Origin: Haliotis asinina
Taxonomy: Eukaryota; Mollusca; Gastropoda; Lepetellida; Haliotidae
Length of the DNA stretch: 64,000 bases
Direction of reading: 5' to 3'
Assembly (NCBI RefSeq): GCF_037392515.1
Contig: NC_090282.1
Span: 32,849,054-32,913,053 of the forward strand
Below the pieces are notes generated by a model. The model was not told the origin of the DNA. It did no database searches and saw only the letters and a program-made list of their open reading frames with translations. Below are positions 33,301 to 46,300 of the stretch, in pieces; position 1 is the first letter of the stretch, and each line of letters opens with the position of its first letter. The position numbers were made by a program, and so were the translations under genes.

Positions 33301-36300
33301 TATACGCCTGTGGCTAAAAGAGGCCGTCCAAAGAGAAATTTGGATGAATCTTCAGAACTGAATTATACCCCTGTGGCTAAAAGAGGGCGACCAAGAAAAC
33401 ATCCTGTCAATCCACTCAAGTCTCCAGAAATTGTGGTAAGCCAAGTAAATCATCTTATAGTTACACAATCAATAGTTACATAAACAGCTGAAGGGTCTCT
33501 CTAAGTTTATCACCAGATCACAAATGTCAGTCGTTTGAAAAAACATAGGCAAGTCTGTGGCAATAGTTGCTTGTTGATGTCAGTGTAGGTAGGATAATCA
33601 AATATGAAGACAGCATATTTTATTATAGACAAGACACATGTGGATTAGGTGTATGGTGGAACGCATTGAGTATTATTTGAACAGATATCTATTGTCATAA
33701 TTATAGGCCAATCTTTCAACTGAACATGCTAAGGATGGGAGGAAATAATACATAGCTGTAACTGAAGTACATGGATAATCTTGATTTGTGGATTGCTGTA
33801 ATCATGCTATCTAGTAAATTGTATCTCCTATGACTTCACAGAGCGGTACTTATCTTATACACACTTTGCCATGCATCACCACTGACAAAAATGTTCTGAA
33901 TCTCTGAATTACACACTAAATGTAATGTGTCCAGCACGGAGATAAAAATAGCTCAAGATTAATAATGCCACCAATACAAGACCAAATTTTAATTTTACAA
34001 AATATCATTAAAAATGATACCATTAGCACTGACTTTCTCACAGTTTGAATATTGCTGACTGAGGCAGCTGAGTGTGGCGCAACACTAAACTCACTCACTC
34101 ACTGAGTGTGGCATTAAACTAAAATCACTCACTCGCTAACTCTTAGTGTTAATATTTACTGCAATGGACTCTTGTACACAGCAATTTTTTGTAACTTGTA
34201 ACTGAAGATTTCAAATCGACAAAACAATGTGACATCACATCTTGTGAGCACACGAATAGGTGAAACAAATGTTTCATTCACAAGTGGAATATTAGGCATT
34301 TTTGCTGAATCAGTGAATCAAAATATCAGTGAGTATACAAAATGAAATTGTGTATTAACAGTATGACTTTCGACGGACTTCCCTTATATCCATGAATGAA
34401 AGGTACAAGAGTGTAACGGGAAACAGGTCAAAAATGTTTACCACACTGGTTAAACTTCTTAGGTATGGTGCCTAGTTTATTTTATATTGCTTCAGACATC
34501 TTGAATCCACTATGAAGACATCCTGATAGAACTAAGGGACATAACCATACACAGTAAATAGTGGTGACCACTCTGCCACCCTTTCTATTTCAGATGTTTT
34601 ATTTATTAATGAAATCACAGGGTTTGAAAAATACCATTGTCCGTCGTCCACATTCAGTGGAATTCGTTAGTCAGTCAAGTAAATATCCACATTAACTTTT
34701 TCCATGGAAAAATACTAAAATATTTTGATATGTTTATTTTTCTGATGAAATATAAATGCCATTGCTACCAATTAATTGCGATTGTTTGCTAAAGAAACCA
34801 GATGGTCAATGGTGGTCAAGGGAGATAATATTTGGTCAAGAGGATTTTGAAGGTTCACTGGACTTGTGTCCAGTGGAATTTGAAATAAATTTTCAACTCC
34901 TGAAACATCAGTCTGAAGTTTTCCTGAAAATAAATTGTTCCTATTGTAATCATGTTAATAATGTTGATATAAATTATGATGTGTTTCTCACCAGGCATCA
35001 ACTACATGTTTGAGATGTGACAAGGATCTGACAACTCTGGCAGGACTCAAGTTCCACCTCATGACGGAACACCAAGCACTGGTAGGGTCATATATCTAGT
35101 CTGAGCATTCCTGGACAATTTGATCAAGAAATATTTATTTTGGTCTGTTGACTAATCTCTCCAGTGATGAAGCACTATGTGTTTCCTTGAATTGTATAAC
35201 AATGTAAAGGAGTTTTAATTTCTTTGAGTGGCATTTTGAAGTTGGTGTGATGAACAATGAGGAAAGTTCTATGTATGCACAACTTGTTTGATAATGGTGG
35301 TAGCAGTTACTAACCAGTGATCTTGGTAGATTTTGTGCGAGTGTGTGCAGAGATAAAATTCTAAATATGTAGTCAGAATCTTTTGCATGTGAAATTTTCA
35401 GTACAATCCTGAATCATGTTTAACTTTATTGTTTGCCTATATGTTGCGGTTTTAAGGTACTTTTCAAAATTATGTATCCATGTGCATAATCTATGCCTCC
35501 AAAACATGGACAAAACAAAACACGCAAAAAATGTATTGTGTGGTTGTATTATTTTTTTACGTGAAAAACGCTTGTTTCTACATTAACGCGAACACTGAGC
35601 TACCCTGAAACGTTGCCCATGTTATACAAAAGAAGTTGTATATCCATATATAAACCCAAAGGGTGCTTCTCCCTATATATTGAACATGGCTTCTTTTTCC
35701 AGAACAACTGCATTTGAGTTTTTTGGTTGCTCCCTGGTTTTATTTTTGTAAGAAAGACCTATTTCTCGGTTTTACTTTTTGTAAGAAAGACCTATTTCTC
35801 GGTTTTACTTTTTGTAAGAAAGACCTATTTCTCGGTTTTACTTTTTGTAAGAAAGACCTATTTCTCGGTTTTACTTTTTGTAAGAAAGACCTATTTCTCG
35901 GTTTTACTTTTTGTAAGAAAGACCTATTTCTCGGTTTTACTTTTTGTAAGTAAGACCTCTTCCCAGGTTTTTTTCTTTTTCATAACTCTATATTAACACC
36001 AACATACAAATTCAGATGATGTGTGTTTGAAATCAGTTGAAAAATATCGTCAAAGATCAACCTTGATGTGCGCTCTTACTTCTCCCCACCCTCTCAGGTC
36101 TTATTTTCCCAACCATATCCTCGCAGTCATGCTTTCTCCTACACAGAACGGTTCTCTTTGTTAAAGGATTTTTAATTTAACACTTTTAAAGATGTTAAAT
36201 TACAGTGGGCACAATTTATGCCCGATCTGTGGTCCCTGACTAGTAAAAATTTGTCACAATGATAAGTCTGCAGTGGTCCTGGTGGCCAGAAAATGTTCAA

Positions 36301-37330
36301 GGTAAATCTATGAATGTTCTTTTGGACCAGTGGGTACAGACAGGACCACTACTTATTGTCCACTCACTGGTCCTGAGGTCTAAGGGGAAATTTTGAAAGG
36401 GTCCTTTCCCAGGTTACTCATAATAGTTTTGCAGTATATATTTATTTGTGTTTGTTACATGCACATCCATAACTGTGTTGATGCACAGAATGCAAGCTGT
36501 TAAGATTATCATGGATAAAAGGCATCGCTAAGAAAACATACAGGTAGTTGTGAACTGTAAAAATAAGAATTAACTGATGTTATAATTTTTTTGTGTTAAT
36601 TGCAAACAAAATTATTTCCCCTTTGGAAATAAGAATTTTATGATAACAAGGTTGTTTTGTTAATTTTAAAATATGTCAGATTTAATATTGAAAAAATGAG
36701 ACTTTACCCTGAACAGTTCATGTAATCATGGTGATTTTAAACAATTTAGTTTGGATACTAGGTTAAGATATGTCCCAAGCCACCTTTTCTCATTATCAGA
36801 GATGATTAATGGATAGTGTGGTCAGCTCAAGGATTTGGTTGATTGCATGTTAGCATTCCCTGATCACAGGATTGTCTGGTCTAGACTCAGTTACATTCAG
36901 GCTAACATCCAATAGCTGGAATATTACTGGATATGGTGTTATCACAACAAACAAAATAAGTTTTTTGGAGCATTTGAGTTTTATTTATCTTAACCTGAGT
37001 TGAGATTGTTATATAAGCTTTAACATTAGTAACCATGGTAAAAGGATGAGATGTTTTACCAAAAACTGCTGCAGACTTTGCAGTGGAAGAAAATCTTATT
37101 TCAGTCCTGTATCCATAGTAGATATTCTGTATGTTCTAGTGGTCCAGGGATTGTCCTGAAGGAATGACAGATACAGCTGCTCTGAGGAGGATCATGAAAG
37201 TCCAGGGCAAGCTGGTCTGTCAGCAGTGTAAGAAGGAGCTGAGATACTTCCACTACTACACCCATCACATCAAGTGGTGTGGCAGAGAGGTGAGTAGTGG
37301 CTTGTATAACAGTCATTGTGTACTAGTATT

Positions 37331-37363
<33 letters not shown>

Positions 37364-40300
37364 GTTCATAAACCGTAATAATCCGTGTCTTGAGTCTAAA
37401 TGGTATGGTTAGTCCCCTTGGTGGCATACCGATTAGTGATGTCATCTCATTATGACATCATGGTAACCAATAATGATAAGTTTTGTTAGCCTATTCTATC
37501 CTAGAATGGTGTGTTAGTCCAGTAGAAAGGCAGGAACATGTTGAAGACTGCTTTGTAATTACACAAAATTATTGACTGTAAAACAGGATCTGTAAAGACA
37601 GTGCATGGTGTTGCTGTACTTCCAGGAGGAGCGCACGATATGTGAGGTGTGTGGGCGGTCCCAGAAGTCCATGTGGTACCATGCCCACCTTGTGTATCAC
37701 AAGAAGAGGGACAACGACGAAGAGAAATTCAAGCAGCTAGAACAGCAGGAAAAAGAAGAACATGTGGGAGACGAAGATCTCAACAAGATGGGGAAGCAGA
37801 AACGACAATCTGCGAAAAAGTAATGTTTTCTTACTGCTAGGTTAAAAAATTAAAATAGTTGGGAGTGCCAAGCAAAGTCATAAAAGATTGGTGAAAGGTA
37901 TTAGATACCCTTTGGTTGGCATTCTCATTTGTGTGCATGGGTATGACATCTTAAGTCATCGTAATTTAGTTTGTAGAGATGAAAAACTTATAGGTCACAA
38001 CCAGGTTCAGGGTCATATCATGGTTGATAGAACTTGTGTTGAACCTTTTAACAGTGAACTATGATATCTTCTGCTGTTGCTGAAGGCAACCTACTTTCAT
38101 TCACAGGGCTATGCAGACGCTTGCTGAGATCGGAGCAGATGAGATGAAAACATCTCGGTCTGGTAGGAGGAAGGGAGATTCAGAAGATGACTACAGTGCT
38201 GCAGACGACAGTGATGTTGACGGAGATTTTCAAGGCAGCGGTGATGAAGATGATGAGGATGATGATGGTGATCATGAAATTGATGATATTGAAGGTCTTA
38301 AAGTGAAAGATAAAGGTAAGATGGTAACAGTAACCCTGGTAATGTTTTAGTCAGTGAAAGCCACTAACATTTAAGGTTTCTCCAGTGACATGGTACTATT
38401 ATATCCCCGTACCTCAAGTCATGGGTGGCCTAGTTGCCTGAGACAACAGTTTGCTGGCTAAACTCGTGAAGATCCAGGTTAAAATTTGTCTTATGGTTCA
38501 AGAATATTTTCTGGGAATACTTTTTGTAGTGAAGACACTATGTCATAATTATATCCCCCAGAATATACGTGATCAGTGAATTCTTTTGTTCAGTATATAT
38601 ATTTCTGCCAGTTAGTTTCATGTTTAAAACTTCACTTATAAACATAATGTGCAGAGAACAGTGGAAATATTTTTTGCCCTCATTGTAGTGAAAATGAAGA
38701 AATTCCACAGGGGCTACACACCCTCAACACCCTACTTCACTGATGACCCAGACTTCTTCCCAGAAATGTTGGCAGCCAAGAAACAGGAAAACAACAATGT
38801 CCTCTTCCCAAAGCTGATTCCAAGAAATAACAACTGGAAGGAACTGCCAACGGAGTAGGTGTAGAATGGAGTAGCTCGGTGACCCTTTTGTGCTTTCTCT
38901 TTCTCTTTTGCTTTTTCTCAAATAAACTCAGACTTTGATAATATGGTGGGTCTTTACAAATGCCAGGTTGTTTTTATGCAGAAAAATATTTTTCGTTGAT
39001 ATCTTTGCGATAGCATTCCGATGGTAAAGACAGTCTGAGGGAAATATACACCTTCATCAGCATCCAAGAGTCTTACCACATGTTCCAACAGGCAAACTGT
39101 AGCGGAAATGGGCTGAACAGCTTAGAGAAAGTGAATAATCTTGTTAATTTCTGCTTATTCTTGTTCCATCACTCCATTCAACCGGAATCTGGCAGGAGTA
39201 ATGGAGGCGAAGAATGATCTGAATACCAAGACTGGTGCTTAAAATGTTGAATAAAACATATTTCACATGAGGAATCATTAAACGTGGGGTAGGAAATGTG
39301 AGATCACTTCAGAACAGGGCCCAGGTAAACAGTGATTTTGAGCAACTGTGTACCCAGTCAGGTAAAGTTGGCACACAGGTCCAGACCATCCAATCCACTT
39401 TACTCATCCAGATATTCTTAGACATTTCCTCAGGCCATCCATTAATGCTGAAACTGAAACTGGTTTGGACCTACAAATGTACCAATCCCTAGATTTTAGG
39501 GAAACTAGAAAAATAGCACTGACAGAACATTCATTCACTGGAATGACTTTAGGCTGAAGTCAATTTTTGTGTTTTATAAATGTAATTTTGATGATAAAAT
39601 TGATATTTGATACTTATCCTGGCTCATGCTACGTGCTTATCTCCTCGGAAAGTGGAGATAAGCACATAGCATGAGTCAGGATAGGGAAAAATGTGGAATA
39701 TTTGAATACATTGTTTTCAGAGAAGCCAGAAATTATATGACAGATAGGACAAGTCATCCATTTGTATTAAAACGTGGCAACGACAAGAAAGATGCCAAAC
39801 AACTGAGAATCTCTGAAAGCATCATTTCCACTGGTAAGTTGTCAGATGTTAGCAGTCAGTCACATCATTAATGCTTCACAGTCTTGTTTTTTGCCTTCTA
39901 AATGGGACCCATGAAGATTCGGGTCAGAATTGATCTTCAATAACCCATGCTTGTCATAAGAGGCAACTAATGGGATCGGGTGGTCATTCTTGTTGACTTG
40001 GTTGACATGGCATCAGTTTCCAAATACAAATATCAGTACTCAAGCTGTTGATCACAGGGTTTTCTGGTCCAGACCATATAGCTGGAATATTTCTGAGTGC
40101 GGCTTAAAATTAAACTCACTCACTCACCTTCTAGATGGAGGCATGTGCATATTCCAGAGATGGGAAGACAGTGTTTACAGAGTTTAACCTTTGATTTGTT
40201 CCCCTATTAACTCATGGAAATGAAGGCTGGTGGGATAGCTAAGAGCTTGAGTATTCACTCGTCAAAGGTCAGAGTTTTTTGTCCCCAACCAAGTACAAAG

Positions 40301-43300
40301 AATGACGCCCATCACATGTGTCCCCCACCATTTTATTGTTGGACTGTTGCTAAAAATGGCAGAAAACTAAACTCACCTCACAACTTCGTTAAACTGTGTC
40401 ACTCCACCTCTTTTGCACTATATAGGGATTAAAAAAATTGACATTGAGGTATATGAGGGTGAAGAAAAACCATGTAGAAATGTCTGCTCTTCTCTGTACA
40501 GGTCATGCCACCTGTTACACGGGGTGCACAGTGTGGGGTATAGAATGGTGCCCTGTACCATTCAAGAAAACAGCCAATCAAATTGCAGCAGTATCTTGTA
40601 ACTTTACATCTGACCACCCAACAAATAAGACCTACAGTGAGCCAGGAGTTGTACAAATCTGGGACTTCGGAGAGTTAACCTGCCACAAGTAAGTCTACAT
40701 TGGTTCAAAGTGACATTTGCTCTGAAATGTTGCAGTTTGCTGACTGCCTGTTGTTTGCTTTGCACGGATTAAGATCACTCAGTTCCTGTGATAGTATATT
40801 CACCATATTTGAAAATGTCTTTGGCCATGTTTAAGTGTTTTCTTTCTTTTCCTGACAGACCCTGTACATAGTGATAGTACATTGTGTAACATGTCCCAGC
40901 TGATTTCACCTAATTTCTTCACTTCAGAGAAGATCTAGGTCATTGAAACCACTTCTTATTCATGGCATTGTTTGATCAAGGAGTGATTATTTACCATCTT
41001 GCATCATATAGCTGGAATATTGCTGTGTGTGGTGTTAAACAACACAAGCAATCGTAGAGCATATAAACATATAAGGCCTCGGGCCCACGTACATAATACA
41101 TATGGATATTTACAATTGATTATGCATTTTCTACATTTTACAGATATGACAATCTCAGACTGATAGCTTCCTTCACACAATTTGCCTGTTTGGGTTTTTT
41201 TTAACGATAAGACATCAGAGGACTGTAGTATTCTTATAAGAGCCTCTCTGGATCAATAGTGCCCAACTGTAAATGTGAAAAATATTTAAGATGTATATTG
41301 TGATAAACAGTACAAACAATAATGAAATGAATTTCATTTTGGCTGCAGTGGGAGAAATGAATTTCCTGATCTCACTCATTTGTCCCGTTATGATGGCCAT
41401 GACTAGTTTTCCTATTTATTGCTGGGGTGTGTAATGGGGGTGGGGATATAGTCAGGTGCCTCTTGTCTGTCCTTAAAACCTTTTAGCAAAACTTGGCAGA
41501 TATAATTGAGATTCAAAAGTGGTTCCTTTAGCTATTTGCAGATTTGGGACATTTTCATTTTCAAGGAATCCATGAAAACAATTTGGAGTTAGTCTCAAAA
41601 GGGAGGGGTGGACTTTGCAGGTATATCAAACAGGACTTGAAGTGGTGCCTTTTGCTATTTGCAGATTTGCGGCATTTATATTTTTCATGGTTTCCACATA
41701 GTCAAAAAAAAATCAAGTTGGACTTTTAGTAACTGTCTGATCATTTGGGGTTTTTTTTCAAATATGTAGGGATTGGAGGGGAAATTTGTCATCTTCTTAT
41801 GACTCTGGTTTGTACCTGTATTTCAGTACGTCCACTCCTGATCCTAAGCTTGCATTCAGTATCGCCCATGACTATGGGAGCGTGTGGCAGGTGTGCTGGT
41901 GCCCTAGAGGGGTATGGGAGGAACCGATCATCACTCTTGACAATACACAGGTGAGGGATATATAATACCTGACAATGCACAGGTAACTGATTGATAATGC
42001 CTGACAATACACAGTTGGGGGATAGATAATGCCTGACAATACACAGTAGAGGTCTTGATAGTGGTGGACTATACACAGGTGAGGGATAAATAATGCTTGA
42101 CAATACACAGGTGAGGGATATATGATGCTCGACAATACACAGGTGAGGGATAAATAATGTTTGACAATACACAGGTGAGGGATATATAACTCTGAACAAT
42201 ACACAAGCGAGGGATAAATAATGCTGGACAATACACAGGTGAGACATATATAATTCTGGACAATAAAGGCGAGGGATAAATAATGCTGGACAATACAGCG
42301 GTAAAAGGTAAAGGAGAAAGAATCAGTTCTTGAAAGGACTTAATGAGTCATTGGTGTGCGGAACAGTACACTGTGTAGGGTTTCTCTTAGAAATGGGATT
42401 ATTGGGTATCCAATTGTTGCAATGGGTAACTAAGTACATTGAAATATAAGTCTTGGTTACTTGGTTAAATATATATAATTATGACAGTCTATTATGCTTT
42501 CAGGAGGATCTGCCAAGGTTGGGTCTGTTGGCGCTTGCTTGTTCTGATGGAACTGTCAGAGTCTACAGGTATTGGTTCATTCATGACTAATGCCACATAA
42601 ATTGAAAATAAACACTGAAAAGCAGATTTAGCAGTTATTTTGTTCTTTGAAATTAGCTATCAATAAACTGCATACTGATCATAGAGTATAAGCCAGTGTA
42701 TGATTTGTTTTTCTCAGTGTCATCATCAGTGAAGTAAAATCTGATTATTATGATCTTGTAAAACCAGGAATTAGTTAACAATGCTCAGTTTGGTCATTAT
42801 CAGGTTTGATTTTTGTCATCTGTTGTATTACAGTGTTCCCCATCCCCAGTTTTTAGCAGCAACAAGTGATGTCTACTTCCCTCCAGAAGAGCACATGCAA
42901 AGGGAGAGAACTCCTCCCATCTACAAGGCTCAACCTTGCCTCACACTAGCTAACAGATCCAACTCAGGTATTGACCCTCCTATACTTATAGTTGTCCGGA
43001 TAGCAAACATCAAATGTTGGAAATGTAAAACAAAGGAAGTTATTGCAATTATGCAAAGGTTTAATTTCAGAGAAATCAAGGAGGGGGGCATTAATTATCA
43101 TCCCAGGAACTGACTAGCTGCAGATGCTAGTTTTCTCATCATTTTCCATACCTGCTGACTCTCAAAAAGCTGGCTTGACACTCATGTTTTTATTTCTCAC
43201 GTCCATCTCAAACTGATAAATTTCTTCAAAACAGAGTATACATACATATAAATAATTGAAATATATTAATGTTAGAAATAGGCTTGAAGGCATCGTTTTA

Positions 43301-46300
43301 AGTGACTTTTCTGAGAAGAGAATTTTCAGGTGGAAGCTCTGCTTTATAATCCTGATAATGTCTCATTTCTTTCTCCTACGGATATGACAGACACTGGCAG
43401 CTGTTTGTGCATCGACTGGCAGAAGGCAGGAGGCAGTCAATACATACTGGCAGGCTATTCACAAGGTAGGTCATTTATGGGAGGGCACCTGGCTGGAGGT
43501 TGCCAATCTGTCAGTAGGTGTTTTGAGGCACCACCAGAGTGGAGATCAGTAATGTACATGGATGCTGCTATCAGATCTGTGTAACACGTAAAACATCCTA
43601 GGTAGTTATATTAGATATGAAAGAATTTTTTCCTGTAAATACTGTTTCCTGATTTTAAGAATGTATCTTCTGTTTGGAATCGAATGGTTGCTTACATGCT
43701 AGAACTTGGGTGATTGCTTGACATTGAATCCAAGTTGAATTGCTCATTGTATTGTATCAATCATCAGTTTTCATGGCGCTGACAGGTTATCGTTTGCACT
43801 GATCGCTGCATGTGACTACATTTCTCAAGTTTTGTCTTCCAGATTTTGGAAAATGTGTCTTTCAGCAGGGCATTATGTATGTCACTTTATATACTTAGGG
43901 AGCTGGATTAATCCAGAGTGATTTGACAGCTCATGTACAGATTTACTATAGAGTGTATAGAATTAGGCATTATTGGCCATGGAATGATGTATCTCTCATG
44001 CCTGGATATACATGTATAACTATTTAGTAAACCGTCATATAGCCTTGCTGTATTTGTAAGCTTTGTGTATATTGTATGGACCATGTTCCACAAAAGCAGA
44101 TGACCCACACCATTGTACTGAATAAAGAGAGAAAGAAAGAAAGCTAAGTAGATATTTCAATGAGCATTCTCCATACTCCATGTTGATTTCCATACTGTCT
44201 CTATAGTCTGATGTTTCTGTTTTTTCCCCAGGATGTGTCCAGGTCTATGACCTCCTCACAACATCTTTTTTATTGAGAGTGTTGACCAACACTGGGGAAA
44301 GTATCCTCCCTTCACGTGCCTTCTCTGCTCATCTCCGAGCTGTCACTGGATGTGCATGGAGTGAAACCATCCCATCATGCTTTTCAACTGCTGGTCGAGA
44401 CAAAGTGGTGATGTTTTGGGACATGAACAACCCCTATCGACCATACGACAAGTGGACAACATCTGACATGGGCATGATGACGAGTATAAAATGGGCTGGC
44501 AGAGAGTACAACGGAGTAGTAACTGCTCAGGACGACTGCCTGCAGTAAGTAGGAGCTGGTTCAGTAGAACTGGAATAATGTCCTGTAGTTTGGGGTCACC
44601 TGTAGTCACCATCTGCTTAAAAGTGAGGACATAAAAGAGTTATGTTGTGTTCGAGGACAATTACTGACGTAGGCCCAAGGTCTGTCAGTTACTGATCTAG
44701 GCCAGAGATCTGTCATTTTCTGGTCTAGGCTCGAGTTCTGCCATTTACTGACTACACCCAAGGTCTGCCATTTACTGATCTAGACCCAAGGCTTGCCATT
44801 TACTGATCTAGGCTTGGGGTCTGCCATTTACTGACCCAGGTTTGAGGTCTGCCATTTACTGACCTAGGCCCGAGGTCTGCCATTTACTGATCTAGACCCA
44901 AGGCTTGCCATTTACTGATCTTGGCTTGAGGTCTGTCATTTACTGACCTATGCCCGAGGTCTGCCATTTACTGACCTAGGCTTGAGGTCTGCCATTTACT
45001 GATCTAGGCTTGAGGTCTGCCATTTACTGACCTAGACTCGAGGTCTGCCATTTACTGACCTAGGCCCGAAGTCTGCCATTTACTGATCTAGGCTCGAGGT
45101 CTGCCATTTACTGACCTAGGCCCGAGGTCTGCCATTTACTGACCTAGGCCCAAGGTCTGCCAATTACTGACCTAGACTCGAGGTCTGCCATTTACTGACC
45201 TAGGCTCGAGGTCTGCCATTTACTGACCTAGGCTCGAGGTCTGCCATTTACTGACCTAGACTCGAGGTCTGCCATTTACTGACCTAGGCTCGAGGTCTGC
45301 CATTTACTGACCTAAACCCGAGGTCTGCCATGTACTGATCTAGCATTAGGGAAATACCAGCTGCTATGCTGTTAAAGTGACCTACAGATTTCTTACAACA
45401 TGCAGATATTTTCCTGATACACATTCATTTCAGCTACCATTATGTTTGATGTTTTGAACTTTCAAACAAGCATTACTCAAAAGCATCAGTTATTATAATA
45501 TATATATTTGTTTATTTGTTTGGGTTTTTTTCAAATAATAATGTGAAATTAACAACCGTTATCAACATTTTGATATTATTTTGAATCTGAAATCCCATTT
45601 TTTGTGTGTTTTGTGTGTTGCATTTGGTTTAGAAACTCAAACACTGAATTTGAGATCCAAACCTTGAAAATCTGGATTAGAGCTGGCTCTTAGCCACCCA
45701 TGCTTGTTGTAAGAGGCTACAAACAGGATCAGGTGGTCAGGCTTGCTGAATGTTTTTACATGTCATTGTATCCAAAATGCATTGATCAATGATGATGGTG
45801 TTGATCACTGGATTGTCTGGTTCAGAGTCAATAATTTACTGACAGCCTTATTGCTTGAATATCATGCACTGAGCACTGAGATACCTATGTTGTCTTAATA
45901 ACAGCAGTTTGTAAGATATTTCATTATATGCTGCTACTCTCTTGCAGCTTGGCTCATAACTCGGTGTATTACCAAGAAACCGGCTTCAGTGGTATCCGCG
46001 GCTTCTTCGACAAGTCGCTGTGTGTTCACAACTCAGTGGTGTGGGTGAGTAGCAATGTTGTCCATTCTCTGTACACCTGTTATTATCCAGTGTTACAACC
46101 TAACTGGAAGAATTATAAGCTGTGAACCCTTTGTAGTCACAAGTGTGTGCAGAGTTGTGGCCCTTAGCGTTTGAGGATTTTTGCGAGCAGACCTTCACAG
46201 TTGCAACCGCTATCTTTGTTGACACTGGCAAGCTCGGTTATAACGGCAGCCTAGCTGATCGGTTACTGTGAGAAGGCGGAGCCAGCAAAGGGGGGTAATA

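Larger units (their letters stand above)
34995..37819 (+). other. Three zinc-finger-like motifs in GTF3C2 exons 3-5
   Basis: Exon 3 encodes 'CLRCDKDLTTLAGLKFH' followed by LMTEH (C-x2-C-x12-H-x4-H). Exon 4 encodes 'CQQCKKELRYFHYYTHH' followed by IKWC (C-x2-C-x12-H-x3-C). Exon 5 encodes 'CEVCGRSQKSMWYHAHLVYH' (C-x2-C-x11-H-x3-H) and then a charged coiled stretch. One motif per exon with phase-0 borders between exons 3, 4 and 5 suggests a modular zinc-finger block. I do not recall such fingers in human GTF3C2. The layout reminds me of ZNF512-type proteins; this is recall, not an alignment. Confidence 0.7.

Noticed and set aside
35714-35996. Plus-strand frames with an 11-residue repeat
   Set aside because: Explained by a 33-bp minisatellite; no start context, splice partner or homology.
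41789-42293. Overlapping minus-strand frames of 74-152 codons
   Set aside because: They are shadows of the 32-bp splice-donor minisatellite.
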